A DNA stretch of 64,000 nucleotides, from contig CAJNDS010000680.1 in the NCBI GenBank assembly GCA_905221605.1, positions 313,204-377,203 on the forward strand, written 5' to 3'. A program made the translations under genes and the position numbers. Source of the DNA: Symbiodinium natans (Eukaryota; Sar; Dinophyceae; Suessiales; Symbiodiniaceae). The notes beneath the pieces are model-generated. The model was not told the origin of the DNA. It did not search any database and was given only the letters and a program-made list of their open reading frames with translations. Of this stretch, positions 1 through 7,008 are shown in pieces. Position 1 is the stretch's first letter. Each line of letters opens with the position of its first letter.

Positions 1-2
1 TG

Positions 3-311
3 AGAGATTACCAACAAAGAAACAAATATAAAATAAAGGAACAAAGACAACAGTATTATCAGGAAAACAAAGAAAAAATGAAACATTCCTCTGTGAAAAA
101 CTACTATAAGAACTTGGAGGAAAGAAAAGACAAGAGCAACGAGTATTATAATAATAACAAGCTAAACTTCTGTTCGCAATGGAAAGAGCCTTTTACTTGT
201 GATTGTGGAGCAACCTTAACAAAGCATCATAAGACAAGACACCTAAAAACATTAAAGCATCAACACTATCTAAATCAGATGAACCAACAAGAACCATTAA
301 ACAATTCTTAA
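3..311 (+). CDS. C-terminal part of a Lys/Tyr-rich protein with CxCG zinc-finger tail (5' end outside window)
   Basis: The frame is open from the window edge through an internal ATG at 78 to TAA at 309-311, so the gene is cut by the window and 78 need not be its start. The visible part begins with Gln/Lys/Tyr-rich 'YYQENKEK' and 'NYYKNLEERKDK' segments, then a short C-terminal zinc-binding motif FTCDCGATLTKHHKTRHLKT followed by LKHQHYL (C-x-C-G, then spaced histidines). Low-complexity Y/N/E/K repeats ending in a CxCG...H..H finger are a recurrent family in nucleocytoplasmic large DNA viruses, virophages and polinton-like viruses (established knowledge). The exact role is unknown; nucleic-acid binding is an inference. 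First gene of the AT-rich plus-strand block. Confidence 0.7.
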   Translation, partial: RDYQQRNKYKIKEQRQQYYQENKEKMKHSSVKNYYKNLEERKDKSNEYYNNNKLNFCSQWKEPFTCDCGATLTKHHKTRHLKTLKHQHYLNQMNQQEPLNNS

Positions 312-316
312 ATTTA

Positions 317-359
317 TCTATATTATTTCTATTTACACTAAACATAGAAAAAATATAGA
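317..359. promoter_or_regulatory. Intergenic hairpin with TCTA motifs before the 369 gene
   Basis: Arms 317-332 and 344-359 pair over 16 nt with one mismatch. TCTA occurs at 317-320 and 328-331, 38-52 nt before the ATG at 369. The position fits both a transcript 3' end for the upstream gene and a promoter for the next. TCTA in an AT-rich setting is the CroV late/Mavirus promoter core; hairpins mark mRNA 3' ends in Mimivirus (established knowledge). Function here is inferred. Confidence 0.5.
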
Positions 360-368
360 ATATAATAT

Positions 369-929
369 ATGTCAGAAGTGCCTGAAACAGTTATTGAAGA
401 AGACAACAAAAACAATAATGAAGAAGTGCCTGAAAAAGTTGAAGAACCAAAAGCAGAAGAGATTAAGATAGAGACACCAGAAGAGACAACAAAAGCAGAA
501 GCGCCTAAAGAAGAAGACGAGCAGTTTAAAAACAAAACAGACCGGATGAAAAACAAAAGGGTCAAATGTGAAGGATGTCAAGCAGAAATGACACTAAAGA
601 CGTTAAGATATTCACATAAATGTAATGGTAAAACCGAAGATAAACCAATTAAAACAAAACCAAAAACAAAAGCTGTAGCGGTTAAACCTATTGAAAATCA
701 AGTGATAAAAACAATACCACCTACAAAAGTTAAAGAGCAAGTTACACAATACAGCGAACCGATTGAAGTTAAGACGAAACAGCAACCCATAAGAATGAAA
801 CCACCTCCAGAACCAGTAAGACAACCAACAGCAACAGAATTACTACATCAGTCATATAATGAAATCAAAAGGTTAAGACAACAAGAAAAACAAGAAAAGA
901 TACAACGGTTCAGATCCAGTATGTTTTGA
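369..929 (+). CDS. Acidic/basic low-complexity protein with one CCHC-type zinc finger
   Basis: A 186-residue protein starting at the ATG 9 nt after an AT-only stretch. Residues 1-58 are a Glu/Lys-rich acidic tract with repeats of the form VPE-x-V-EE and EEPKAEEIK. A zinc-knuckle motif follows at about residues 67-85, CEGCQAEMTLKTLRYSHKC. The rest is Lys/Pro/Thr-rich, predicted disordered, and ends in a basic helix with ELLHQSYNEIKRLRQQEK. Fingers with the 'MT.KTLRYSH' core are found in small proteins of virophage- and polinton-like genomes (established knowledge, from memory). It could be a DNA- or virion-associated protein; no enzymatic motif is visible. The stop at 927-929 lies 25 nt before the next ATG. 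Confidence 0.7.
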   Translation: MSEVPETVIEEDNKNNNEEVPEKVEEPKAEEIKIETPEETTKAEAPKEEDEQFKNKTDRMKNKRVKCEGCQAEMTLKTLRYSHKCNGKTEDKPIKTKPKTKAVAVKPIENQVIKTIPPTKVKEQVTQYSEPIEVKTKQQPIRMKPPPEPVRQPTATELLHQSYNEIKRLRQQEKQEKIQRFRSSMF

Positions 930-954
930 AGATTAATATGTAATAACATTATAT

Positions 955-1317
955 ATGAACAATCTTGAAAGGGCGGAGATATTTAGAAATGAATTAAAAA
1001 AGATGAAAACATTTGACACTGATGAGAAATGTTGTATAATTGAAAATTATTGTTATCATTATTTATCAAATGTGAAGGGTTATGATGTAAATGATGAACT
1101 TATAAAACAATTAGTCGTGTTACAAGCGTGTATTAGAACTGAAAGACCTGTTCCAAAACAACTAGTTCCACTAAACGAACTGAAAGAGCATTTAAACAAT
1201 AATCAGTATGAGTTTCTTGATGAAGACACTGTAAATGTTATGCTTAAAGACATTGACAAATACTGTATTGATTTTCCTGATGATATACTTGAGATTTTTA
1301 AGTCAAATATGAAATAA
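955..1317 (+). CDS. Hypothetical 120-residue protein
   Basis: An ATG-started ORF in the compact plus-strand block, 25 nt after the 369 gene and 37 nt before the next. The protein is rich in Asp, Glu, Asn and Lys with paired cysteines near residues 26-33 (KCCIIENYC) and an acidic C-terminus (DFPDDILEIFKSNMK). No signal peptide, membrane segment or recognised domain is seen. The upstream gap has no TCTA, unlike several neighbours, so it may be co-transcribed with the 369 gene. Codon and base use match the rest of the viral block. Function unknown. Confidence 0.65.
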   Translation: MNNLERAEIFRNELKKMKTFDTDEKCCIIENYCYHYLSNVKGYDVNDELIKQLVVLQACIRTERPVPKQLVPLNELKEHLNNNQYEFLDEDTVNVMLKDIDKYCIDFPDDILEIFKSNMK

Positions 1318-1320
1318 TTC

Positions 1321-1352
1321 TTAATATTAATTATTATCTAAATTAATATTAA
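1321..1352. promoter_or_regulatory. Perfect 12-bp hairpin with TCTA in its loop
   Basis: TTAATATTAATT (1321-1332) and AATTAATATTAA (1341-1352) are perfect inverted copies. The 8-nt loop contains TCTA at 1337-1340. It sits 3 nt after the upstream stop codon and 2 nt before the ATG at 1355, so it fills the whole intergenic gap. A double role as 3'-end hairpin and promoter is inferred. Confidence 0.55.
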
Positions 1353-1354
1353 TA

Positions 1355-1675
1355 ATGAGTATGTTTAAGAGCAAAGCGGAATTCAAACGCAAACCCCAAG
1401 TCCAAAGATATTATGATATTGATGATACCTTCGGTGTTGCTTCTCGTAGGAAATATATGAACGATATGAAGATGATGATTGAAGAAGCCGAGAACCGAGG
1501 CAAAAATGTTAGACTACGCAACGATTGGCTACAACATCAGAAGAAAGCAATATATCAAGGAGAGTTAGACGCCGTTAATCGTCAGTTAGAGAGGCCGATG
1601 ATGCCAGTAAGAACAAAAGAAGAACTAGAAAAGAGACAAAAAGAATTAAAAAATATAATGGCGGAAATAATCTAA
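1355..1675 (+). CDS. Hypothetical basic 106-residue protein, helical
   Basis: A strongly charged, basic protein. It starts MSMFKSKAEFKRKPQVQRYY and ends in two amphipathic Arg/Lys/Glu-rich helices (LEKRQKELKNIMAEII), so a coiled coil or nucleic-acid binder is plausible. No cysteines or membrane segments are evident. The ATG directly follows a TCTA-containing hairpin. The stop overlaps the TCTA (1671-1674) that precedes the next gene. No family recognised. Confidence 0.65.
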   Translation: MSMFKSKAEFKRKPQVQRYYDIDDTFGVASRRKYMNDMKMMIEEAENRGKNVRLRNDWLQHQKKAIYQGELDAVNRQLERPMMPVRTKEELEKRQKELKNIMAEII

Positions 1676-1685
1676 TTTGTATTAT

Positions 1686-2725
1686 ATGATTAAAACATTA
1701 AAATCTGAACTAAGACTTAGACCGACCTACGATGAACTGATAGGAATGATTGAAGCACAAGGCGATCCTAACAGACCACCCATTGAACAGGTAATTGACA
1801 GAAGGGCTACCTTATTTAGAAACAACCAATTCGGTAGTCAATTTGATAATGTTGATTTTCTAGGCTTGAAGAAACAAGAAGAAGACAAAGTGAAGGAAGA
1901 CTTAAGACAAGCTGAACTCAGAAAAACGGCAATGGCTACGGGTTCATCAATGGGAGTGTTAAGTTATGATGGTAGAACGCCGGTAGGTGCTTATAACGCG
2001 GATGGCTTTGAAACACCAGATAGTGATGATTATCGGATGACGATAGATCAAATCGGTAGGATAAGATCGGAAATGGAAAGACACCAAGAACAACAACGAC
2101 AAGCGCAACAAGCATCATCATCAACAGTGAGAAGTGATTTAGACGAAGCGCATAGTCAATCTTTACCTGTAGGCGTTCCTGTTCATTCAATAGCAACAGA
2201 TGAAGAAGAAGAAATGCCACCTTTAGAAACACCTACTGAAGTGGCAGAGGAGGGGGAGGAAGAAGAAGAAACCGATGATGAAGAAACACAAGTGCCCCCA
2301 CAATCTAGAAAGCACAAGGAAACCATTGATTATAATGAAAATATAGATAGATGGAGACAAAAAAGCATATCAGTAGATGACATACTGTATCAATTACATT
2401 TAAGGGGAATAAAACTAACGGAAGAGCAAGAAGAGGAAATGGACAAACTTAAAATTAAAGGTAAGGGTAAAACACCAACTAAAAAGGATTATTTAATGAA
2501 TTTTGTGGAAAGACTTATACAACTGGTAAGTGGGCGGACGAAGTCAATGACCAACTTTTAAGAAGTAGGATGGAAGAATGGACGCAGATGAAGAAAGGAA
2601 AAGGCAAAGGTATGATCAGAAAAGCATTTGAAAGCGCGGGGAGTGCTTTATTAGATGCAGGTAAGGAAGTCGCAAAGGATGCGTTAATCGCAGGTGCTCA
2701 AAGTGCCGTTATGAGTTTGTTATAA
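1686..2725 (+). pseudogene. RLRPTYDEL-motif viral protein, broken by one frameshift
   Basis: The best start is ATG 1686, 12 nt after a TCTA at 1671-1674; an upstream TTG at 1677 is in frame but unlikely. The first frame runs to 2561 and encodes N-terminal SELRLRPTYDELIGMIEA, a Gln/Glu/Ser-rich acidic middle and a helical end. From about 2530 coding continues in the next frame (TGKWADEVNDQLLRSRMEEW, then Gly/Lys-rich and Ala-rich segments such as AKDALIAGAQSAVMSLL) to TAA at 2723-2725. The two halves read as one protein of about 346 residues, so a single-base indel near 2520-2535 is likely. The Ala/Gly-rich hydrophobic C-terminus could be membrane- or capsid-associated. The N-terminal motif is shared with the 2743 gene. 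Function unknown. It could be a sequencing indel rather than true decay. Confidence 0.65.
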
Positions 2726-2727
2726 TA

Positions 2728-2731
2728 TCTA
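2728..2731 (+). promoter_or_regulatory. TCTA motif 11 nt before ATG 2743
   Basis: TCTA sits in a wholly A/T context 3 nt after the stop of the frameshifted 1686 gene. The placement is the same as at 1671, 1337 and 3999. Promoter role inferred by analogy with CroV late and Mavirus promoters. Confidence 0.4.
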
Positions 2732-2742
2732 AAACTAAATAT

Positions 2743-3537
2743 ATGCTAAGGTTAAAACCAACTTATGAAGAAATGTTAAGGGAGGCAAGAACAAGAAGAT
2801 TAAGAATATTACCAGAAAGGGAAAGAAGAACACAACAAGGAATGTTATTAGATGAGGTGGATTTTGATGATTTTGATCTGGGTAAATATGATAGAAAGAT
2901 CATAGTGACTAATGAGAACCCCCAGAAAGGAACACAAACTGATTTATTTAGTGACCATTCTTCATACTCATCTACATCGGAAAGTTTGAAGACAGCAATT
3001 GAACCAGACAAAGAAGAACAACAGGTTGAGAGTGAGCACTCAATGCAATCTAGTAAATCAAGTAGCAAATCAAGCGAAAAATCAGAAGAACAAGAACAAC
3101 AAAAATCATTGATGAGAAGATTGTTTGATAGTTTGTTTGAAGAGGTGGAAGTAGAAATGCCAATATCGCGACAAACAAGTCATGATAGCGGAGCAAGGGG
3201 AAGCAATGAACCAATGCCTACTAAAAAAGATGAAACGCCTTTACCTTCTTCATCAAGTTCTTCTATTTCTGTTCACCAGAGTGATCCATATGATAATCTA
3301 CCTATAGCTAGTAGTAATGCTAGTTCTCGTTCGTCACGAATGTCTCGCGAGGCTTCTGACGAAGCGTCAACTATACATTACGGTTCTTCACGACCTGCTT
3401 CAACAATACATTATGGTAGTGAAAGAAGCAACAGACCCATTAGTGTAAGAAGTTCTCCCATTTCGGTTAGAAGTTCTCATATATCAGTTAAGAGTTCCCC
3501 TATTGTTATTAGTTCTGCGTCCAGTAGTAGATCATAG
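2743..3537 (+). CDS. RLKPTYEEM-motif protein with long Ser-rich C-terminal half
   Basis: A 264-residue protein. Its first 60 residues (LRLKPTYEEMLREA, later LLDEVDFDDFDL) parallel the start of the 1686 gene (LRLRPTYDELIGMIEA, later NVDFLGL), so the two genes appear paralogous at their N-termini. Residues from about 65 on are Ser/Glu-rich. The end has tandem repeats of the forms SSRPASTIHYGS and ISVRSSPISVRSSHISV, typical of disordered, possibly phosphorylated or structural proteins. No enzymatic motif is seen. It lies 17 nt after the upstream stop. A virion-associated role is only an inference. Confidence 0.7.
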   Translation: MLRLKPTYEEMLREARTRRLRILPERERRTQQGMLLDEVDFDDFDLGKYDRKIIVTNENPQKGTQTDLFSDHSSYSSTSESLKTAIEPDKEEQQVESEHSMQSSKSSSKSSEKSEEQEQQKSLMRRLFDSLFEEVEVEMPISRQTSHDSGARGSNEPMPTKKDETPLPSSSSSSISVHQSDPYDNLPIASSNASSRSSRMSREASDEASTIHYGSSRPASTIHYGSERSNRPISVRSSPISVRSSHISVKSSPIVISSASSSRS

Positions 3538-3557
3538 CTTGAAAACGAATGAGTGAG

Positions 3558-3594
3558 ATATTTCTTTAATAGCTAACGCAATTTAAAGAAATAT
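3558..3594. terminator. Perfect 12-bp hairpin between 2743 and 3611 genes
   Basis: ATATTTCTTTAA (3558-3569) pairs perfectly with TTAAAGAAATAT (3583-3594) around a 13-nt loop. It starts 20 nt after the stop of the Ser-rich gene. No TCTA is present here. It is preceded by GAAAACGAATGAG (3541-3553), a string that recurs at 6.3-6.5 kb. A 3'-end signal is inferred by analogy with the Mimivirus hairpin rule. Confidence 0.45.
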
Positions 3595-3610
3595 TCATAT
3601 TATAAAATAA

Positions 3611-3985
3611 ATGGCTACTAACTACTTTGTTGGCAATGATGGAATTAAAACCACAATAAACGACGATTTGTTTGACCTGCTTTGGAACTCGTTTGAGAGT
3701 GATGATGTTTCTACAACTGATAGCGACAGTTCGGAGATCATCAAGAAACAGAAAAAGAAAGTCTATAATGATAGGTTGAATGAAAAGAACAAAAATGAAG
3801 GTTATTTTAATGATTATTTCAAGAAAAATAATAAATGTTTTGAGTGTGAAAGGTGCGGTAAAACCATAAGTAGCACTAGCAATAAAGCTAAGCATCAGAA
3901 CAGTGAAAGGTGTAAAAGAGTTTATGAAGATAGGAAACAAAAGGAGATAGAGGATAAAATCATTATGAAGGTCTTACATGGTTAA
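3611..3985 (+). CDS. Small zinc-finger protein (C-x2-CG ... H...C)
   Basis: A 124-residue protein with an acidic N-terminal half (Asp/Ser-rich around residues 28-45), then a basic segment and a finger at about residues 75-99, CFECERCGKTISSTSNKAKH followed by QNSERCK. After that comes a highly charged Lys/Glu helix. A CxxCG finger with a downstream KxxH/C pair resembles the finger in the gene at the left edge, so the block has at least three small finger proteins. A DNA-binding regulator is plausible but unproven. The stop codon TAA is itself part of the following hairpin. Confidence 0.7.
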   Translation: MATNYFVGNDGIKTTINDDLFDLLWNSFESDDVSTTDSDSSEIIKKQKKKVYNDRLNEKNKNEGYFNDYFKKNNKCFECERCGKTISSTSNKAKHQNSERCKRVYEDRKQKEIEDKIIMKVLHG

Positions 3986-4013
3986 TAATAATTAATTATC
4001 TAATTATTATTAA
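3982..4013. promoter_or_regulatory. Perfect 13-bp hairpin with TCTA before the integrase gene
   Basis: TTAATAATAATTA (3982-3994) pairs perfectly with TAATTATTATTAA (4001-4013). TCTA lies at 3999-4002 at the loop edge, 14 nt before the integrase ATG at 4016. The hairpin covers the entire gap and includes the upstream stop codon. Same arrangement as at 1321-1352. Confidence 0.55.
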
Positions 4014-4015
4014 TT

Positions 4016-4948
4016 ATGAGTGCTAATGAGATATTGGAGAAAATATATTATGATCTTGAGCGCGGTTACGGGTCTGTTAGAAGTTTGTATGAGGAAGCTA
4101 ACAAGGATGGCGCGGGTGTCACTTTGCAGTATGTTAAGGATTGGGTGAAGAAGCAAAGCATCAATCAGAGAAGAAACTACAAGAATTATAATAGCTATTC
4201 CCCGCCTTATGCTAGGGCTGTTTTTAGCGTTGATATTATGGATATGGTAAGCTTGATGAAAGACACTGACACCTTCAAGGAGGAGTATAAAAGATACGCT
4301 TTATTATGCATTGACAATTTTAGCAAGAAGATGCATATAGTGCCTATGGAGAACAGAGACGGTGAGACGGTGTATGATGCTTTTATGGAGTGCTTTAAAG
4401 TTATGGGTTATCCTAACAGTATGTATTCAGATGATGACGGGGCATTTAATTATAAAAAGTTTCAGGATTTTTTGAAAGGTGAAGGTATTGAACATATAGT
4501 AACTTTGACCCATGCAAATGTAGCAGAGAGGGCCATTAGGACGATTAAGAAGATGATCACCGATAGGGCTTTGGTGACTAAAGGGGCTTGGACGATCTTA
4601 TTGAAACCTGCGTTGGACAAGTATAATAAAACAATGAAACATTCAACGACTGAGATGACACCAAATGAAGCGCACAAGGACGACAACCATCTTACAGTAA
4701 AATCAAACTCTGTTTTAAAAGAAAAATATTTACGCAAGTATCCTAAGGTAGAGGTCGGGGATAAAGTTAAAATATTTGTAAAGGGAAAGGGAAACTATAC
4801 AAGTCGTAAAGAAAGTAGGAACCAGTGGAGCGAGAGAACTTATGAAGTTAAGGAAGTAGGCAGAGATGGACAACTAAACAAACACTATATATTGGATGGA
4901 TTGAGTAAAAAATATAACAGGCATGAAATTTTATTAATTGATGATTAA
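4016..4948 (+). CDS. DDE (rve-type) integrase of virophage/polinton type
   Basis: A 310-residue protein. After a helical N-terminus (residues 1-60) a retroviral-integrase-like core follows: first acidic residue in FSVDIMDM (D73), second in MYSDDDGAFN (about D140), and the glutamate in HANVAERAIRTIKKM (E171), giving a D, D-about-30-E spacing. The core ends with PNEAHKDD. The C-terminal part (about 240-310, VGDKVKIFVKGKG ... YEVKEVGRDG ... YILDGLSKKYNRHEIL) has the small beta-barrel layout seen behind polinton and Mavirus-type integrases. The enzyme would join element ends to host DNA in the nucleus. All three catalytic residues are present and the frame is intact. A classical N-terminal HHCC finger is not obvious. 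Retrotransposon integrase is less likely because no gag, protease or RT lies beside it. Confidence 0.85.
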   Translation: MSANEILEKIYYDLERGYGSVRSLYEEANKDGAGVTLQYVKDWVKKQSINQRRNYKNYNSYSPPYARAVFSVDIMDMVSLMKDTDTFKEEYKRYALLCIDNFSKKMHIVPMENRDGETVYDAFMECFKVMGYPNSMYSDDDGAFNYKKFQDFLKGEGIEHIVTLTHANVAERAIRTIKKMITDRALVTKGAWTILLKPALDKYNKTMKHSTTEMTPNEAHKDDNHLTVKSNSVLKEKYLRKYPKVEVGDKVKIFVKGKGNYTSRKESRNQWSERTYEVKEVGRDGQLNKHYILDGLSKKYNRHEILLIDD

Positions 4949-4991
4949 ACTACTTAAAGACATAACGCCCTAGTATATTGAGAGAGAGAAT

Positions 4992-5582
4992 ATGAGCTTG
5001 TTTAACTTTGATAAGAACTGTTATGTGTGTAAATGTCATAGGAATAGAAAGGCAGTAGTCTTAAATTTGGTTTTTGATGCTAGAACTGTTAATAACATTT
5101 TATCTTATCTGAGTTGTCATAAATGTTCTGATATGATGGAGTGTGAGTTAGAATATGAAAATGAAGAATATAAAGAATATAGTAGGGAGGCAAAGTTGTT
5201 CCATTTTATATACAATCATCTAGACACCAAATACAACAAACTAAAAACATTGAAAGATAAGAAAACCTATATGAAAGAATTGATTAGAAAGTCGGAAAGC
5301 TGTAAAAAAGGGATGCTTGTAAAGTTTGTTAATGACACGTACTATCTGAAAGGGTTTGATGAGTATAAACAATGGTTTTCGGAAGCATGTCCTGCTAATG
5401 GGTATTCTATTTTTGATGAAACTGACCTAGAAGATGAGTTTTTTTATTATAGAAATGATAGAATGCCTTTCTATGATGTTTTAAAACATCTTTTCTATCA
5501 ATACATAAAACATCATGCCAGAGGATACAAAAACTACTTTGATTATATTGAAGTTATACAGTGGGTTCAACGAATTTTTTAG
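4992..5582 (+). CDS. Hypothetical protein with N-terminal Cys cluster
   Basis: A 196-residue protein starting 43 nt after the integrase stop. The N-terminus has a Cys/His-rich stretch (NCYVCKCHRNRK, then LSCHKCSDMMEC) that could bind zinc. The remainder is rich in Tyr, Phe, Lys and Asp and looks globular and alpha-helical (FHFIYNHLDTKYNKL, YDVLKHLFYQYIKHHARGYK). No catalytic motif, signal peptide or transmembrane helix is evident. It is followed by a hairpin at 5590-5628. Family not recognised; it clearly belongs to the viral block by base composition. Confidence 0.65.
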   Translation: MSLFNFDKNCYVCKCHRNRKAVVLNLVFDARTVNNILSYLSCHKCSDMMECELEYENEEYKEYSREAKLFHFIYNHLDTKYNKLKTLKDKKTYMKELIRKSESCKKGMLVKFVNDTYYLKGFDEYKQWFSEACPANGYSIFDETDLEDEFFYYRNDRMPFYDVLKHLFYQYIKHHARGYKNYFDYIEVIQWVQRIF

Positions 5583-5589
5583 ATAAAGC

Positions 5590-5628
5590 AACCATGATAT
5601 TAATATCATTCATGTTAATATGATGGTT
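5590..5628. terminator. Near-perfect 14-bp hairpin after the 4992 gene
   Basis: AACCATGATATTAA (5590-5603) pairs with TTAATATGATGGTT (5615-5628) with a single mismatch. It begins 8 nt after the TAG at 5580-5582, as at the other gene ends in this block. 3'-end role inferred. Confidence 0.45.
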
Positions 5629-5713
5629 TTAAATATGAAAAACTAAAAATGAAACAGACACCCAATAAAAAATAATACACTTAAAGAGAAAGAGACTAGT
5701 AATATTAGTAAAG

Positions 5714-5885
5714 ATGAAATGGATTTTAGAAGGAGAAACTACAGCCCAAGAAATTAAAGAATTTATTAATAAAAAACCAACTTAGTAGCAGAGGTCATGA
5801 ATTCTGGGTTAAAGCAAGTGACAAGTTCTTAGAAAAGCAAACACCAATACTAGACAATGATGAAGGAAAAAAAAGAACGTATTGA
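5714..5885 (+). pseudogene. Small broken gene (one-base frameshift near 5780)
   Basis: The ATG at 5714 opens a 23-codon frame (MKWILEGETTAQEIKEFINK...) that stops at 5783-5785. Directly across the break a second frame continues with good composition (LSSRGHEFWVKASDKFLEKQ...) to TGA at 5883-5885. The two pieces make a protein of about 57 residues if one base is missing near 5780. The 3' part overlaps the start of the next ORF. Family unknown. A sequencing indel is the main alternative. Confidence 0.45.
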
Positions 5886-6150
5886 CCTTTTATTTGCTGT
5901 TATGATGTTAAAAGACGAAGACGGAATTATTGAAATGTATAATAATATTGATAATGTTAATATTGTTGAAAAGGTGGGTAATCAGTTTAATGACCGTAAT
6001 GGTTTTTGTTCAATGTATATTAATATTTGTATTCTCCGTGAAGCACTCAGAAAGATGACAGACAATGATGATTTAAGAATATCAATACTTAAGACAATCT
6101 CGGGAATGTGGAATGATATAGGAGAATGGAAAGAAAGAACCACCCACTAA
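5857..6150 (+). CDS. Hypothetical 97-residue protein, last gene of the viral block
   Basis: An ATG-started ORF overlapping the 3' part of the broken 5714 gene by 29 nt. The protein is helical and acidic with a hydrophobic segment RIDLLFAVMMLKDEDGIIEM and a C-terminal helix LRISILKTISGMWNDIGEW. No motif recognised. The AT-rich composition ends shortly after its stop, so it marks the right edge of recognisable viral coding sequence. Confidence 0.5.
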   Translation: MMKEKKERIDLLFAVMMLKDEDGIIEMYNNIDNVNIVEKVGNQFNDRNGFCSMYINICILREALRKMTDNDDLRISILKTISGMWNDIGEWKERTTH

Positions 6151-6610
6151 GCCCCAGTAATACCCAAAATATAACCCAATGGCTAACCCGAAGCTCTAGG
6201 ATCTTGGCTTTATGTTAGCCGTTTCTATGAACCGCCTAACTAAAGCCCAGCTAAGCTTAGAGACAAACCAAGACAAAACGAAGCTAGGGGACAAGTCAAA
6301 AAGTGTTGGGGAAGTAAGAGAGGGGAAAAGTGAAAACGAATGAGTGGCAACAAATACTTAAATGAGAGTATGGGATCCTGGGGAGTGAGAGAAAAACGAG
6401 CGAGGGGCCAAGATTAACGAAGAGAAGCGAGAAAACGAATGAGACACGCTTTTAAGAAAACGAAGCAGAGACCCAACGAATGAAACAGACCCCAGAGGAG
6501 GAAAATAAGAAACGAATAAGGCGACGAGGGCAGAGAACAAGTGGGAGACAGTGACGAAAAACAACAAATGAAGCAGACACGACAACACACAACAGCCCAG
6601 ACCCCAGGCC
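6151..6610. other. Non-coding transition between viral block and dinoflagellate DNA
   Basis: There is no supported gene here. The stretch is purine-rich on the plus strand and contains diverged direct repeats of AAAACGAATGAG (about 6331-6344 and 6430-6443, weaker copies at 6475 and 6510) and ACGAGCGAGGGG-like strings. The same core occurs inside the viral block at 3541-3553, so this may be the element's end or an imperfect tandem repeat array. GC content rises steadily to about 6.6 kb, where poly-C and telomere-type repeats begin. Confidence 0.45.
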
Positions 6611-6903
6611 CCCTATTTCTACAATTTTTTCCCCCCCCCTCCCCCGCCCCAACCCGCCGCGAAACTCACCGGGCCTACAGGATGACTCGGCTTTTCAGGT
6701 GGAGAATGGGTGAGGCCTTGACGGAGGTCTGAAAGAGCACGATCACAACAACCCCCTGCTGCATCTCTTCTTGAGGGCGCAGGGGGGGCTCCTGTCTGCT
6801 CTGCATTGCCCACTGCGTTGGGCCCTCTACAACCATGGCCGCATCGCCGGCTCAGTTTCCCTCGCTGTCGTCGTTTTGACTTCTCGGTGTAAACCCTGAA
6901 CCG

Positions 6904-7008
6904 CTCCCTTTCTCTCTCTCGCTCTCTCCCTCTCTGTCCCTCTCTGTCTCTCTCTCTCTCGCTCTTTCTCGCTCTTGCTCGCTCTTGCTCGCTCGCTCTC
7001 TCTTTGCC
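6904..7008. repeat. Pyrimidine (CT)n-rich tract with GCTC interruptions
   Basis: Imperfect CTCTCT and GCTCTTGCTC repeats on the plus strand. On the minus strand they create spurious Arg/Glu/Ser-repeat ORFs. A very similar tract lies at 15,385-15,512. Confidence 0.85.

Noticed and set aside
4016-4948. LTR retrotransposon integrase
   Set aside because: No RT, RNase H, protease or LTR next to it; neighbours and base composition fit a virophage/polinton-type element.
317-5628. CRISPR-like palindromes in the viral block
   Set aside because: The palindromes differ in sequence, are not regularly spaced and lie only between genes.
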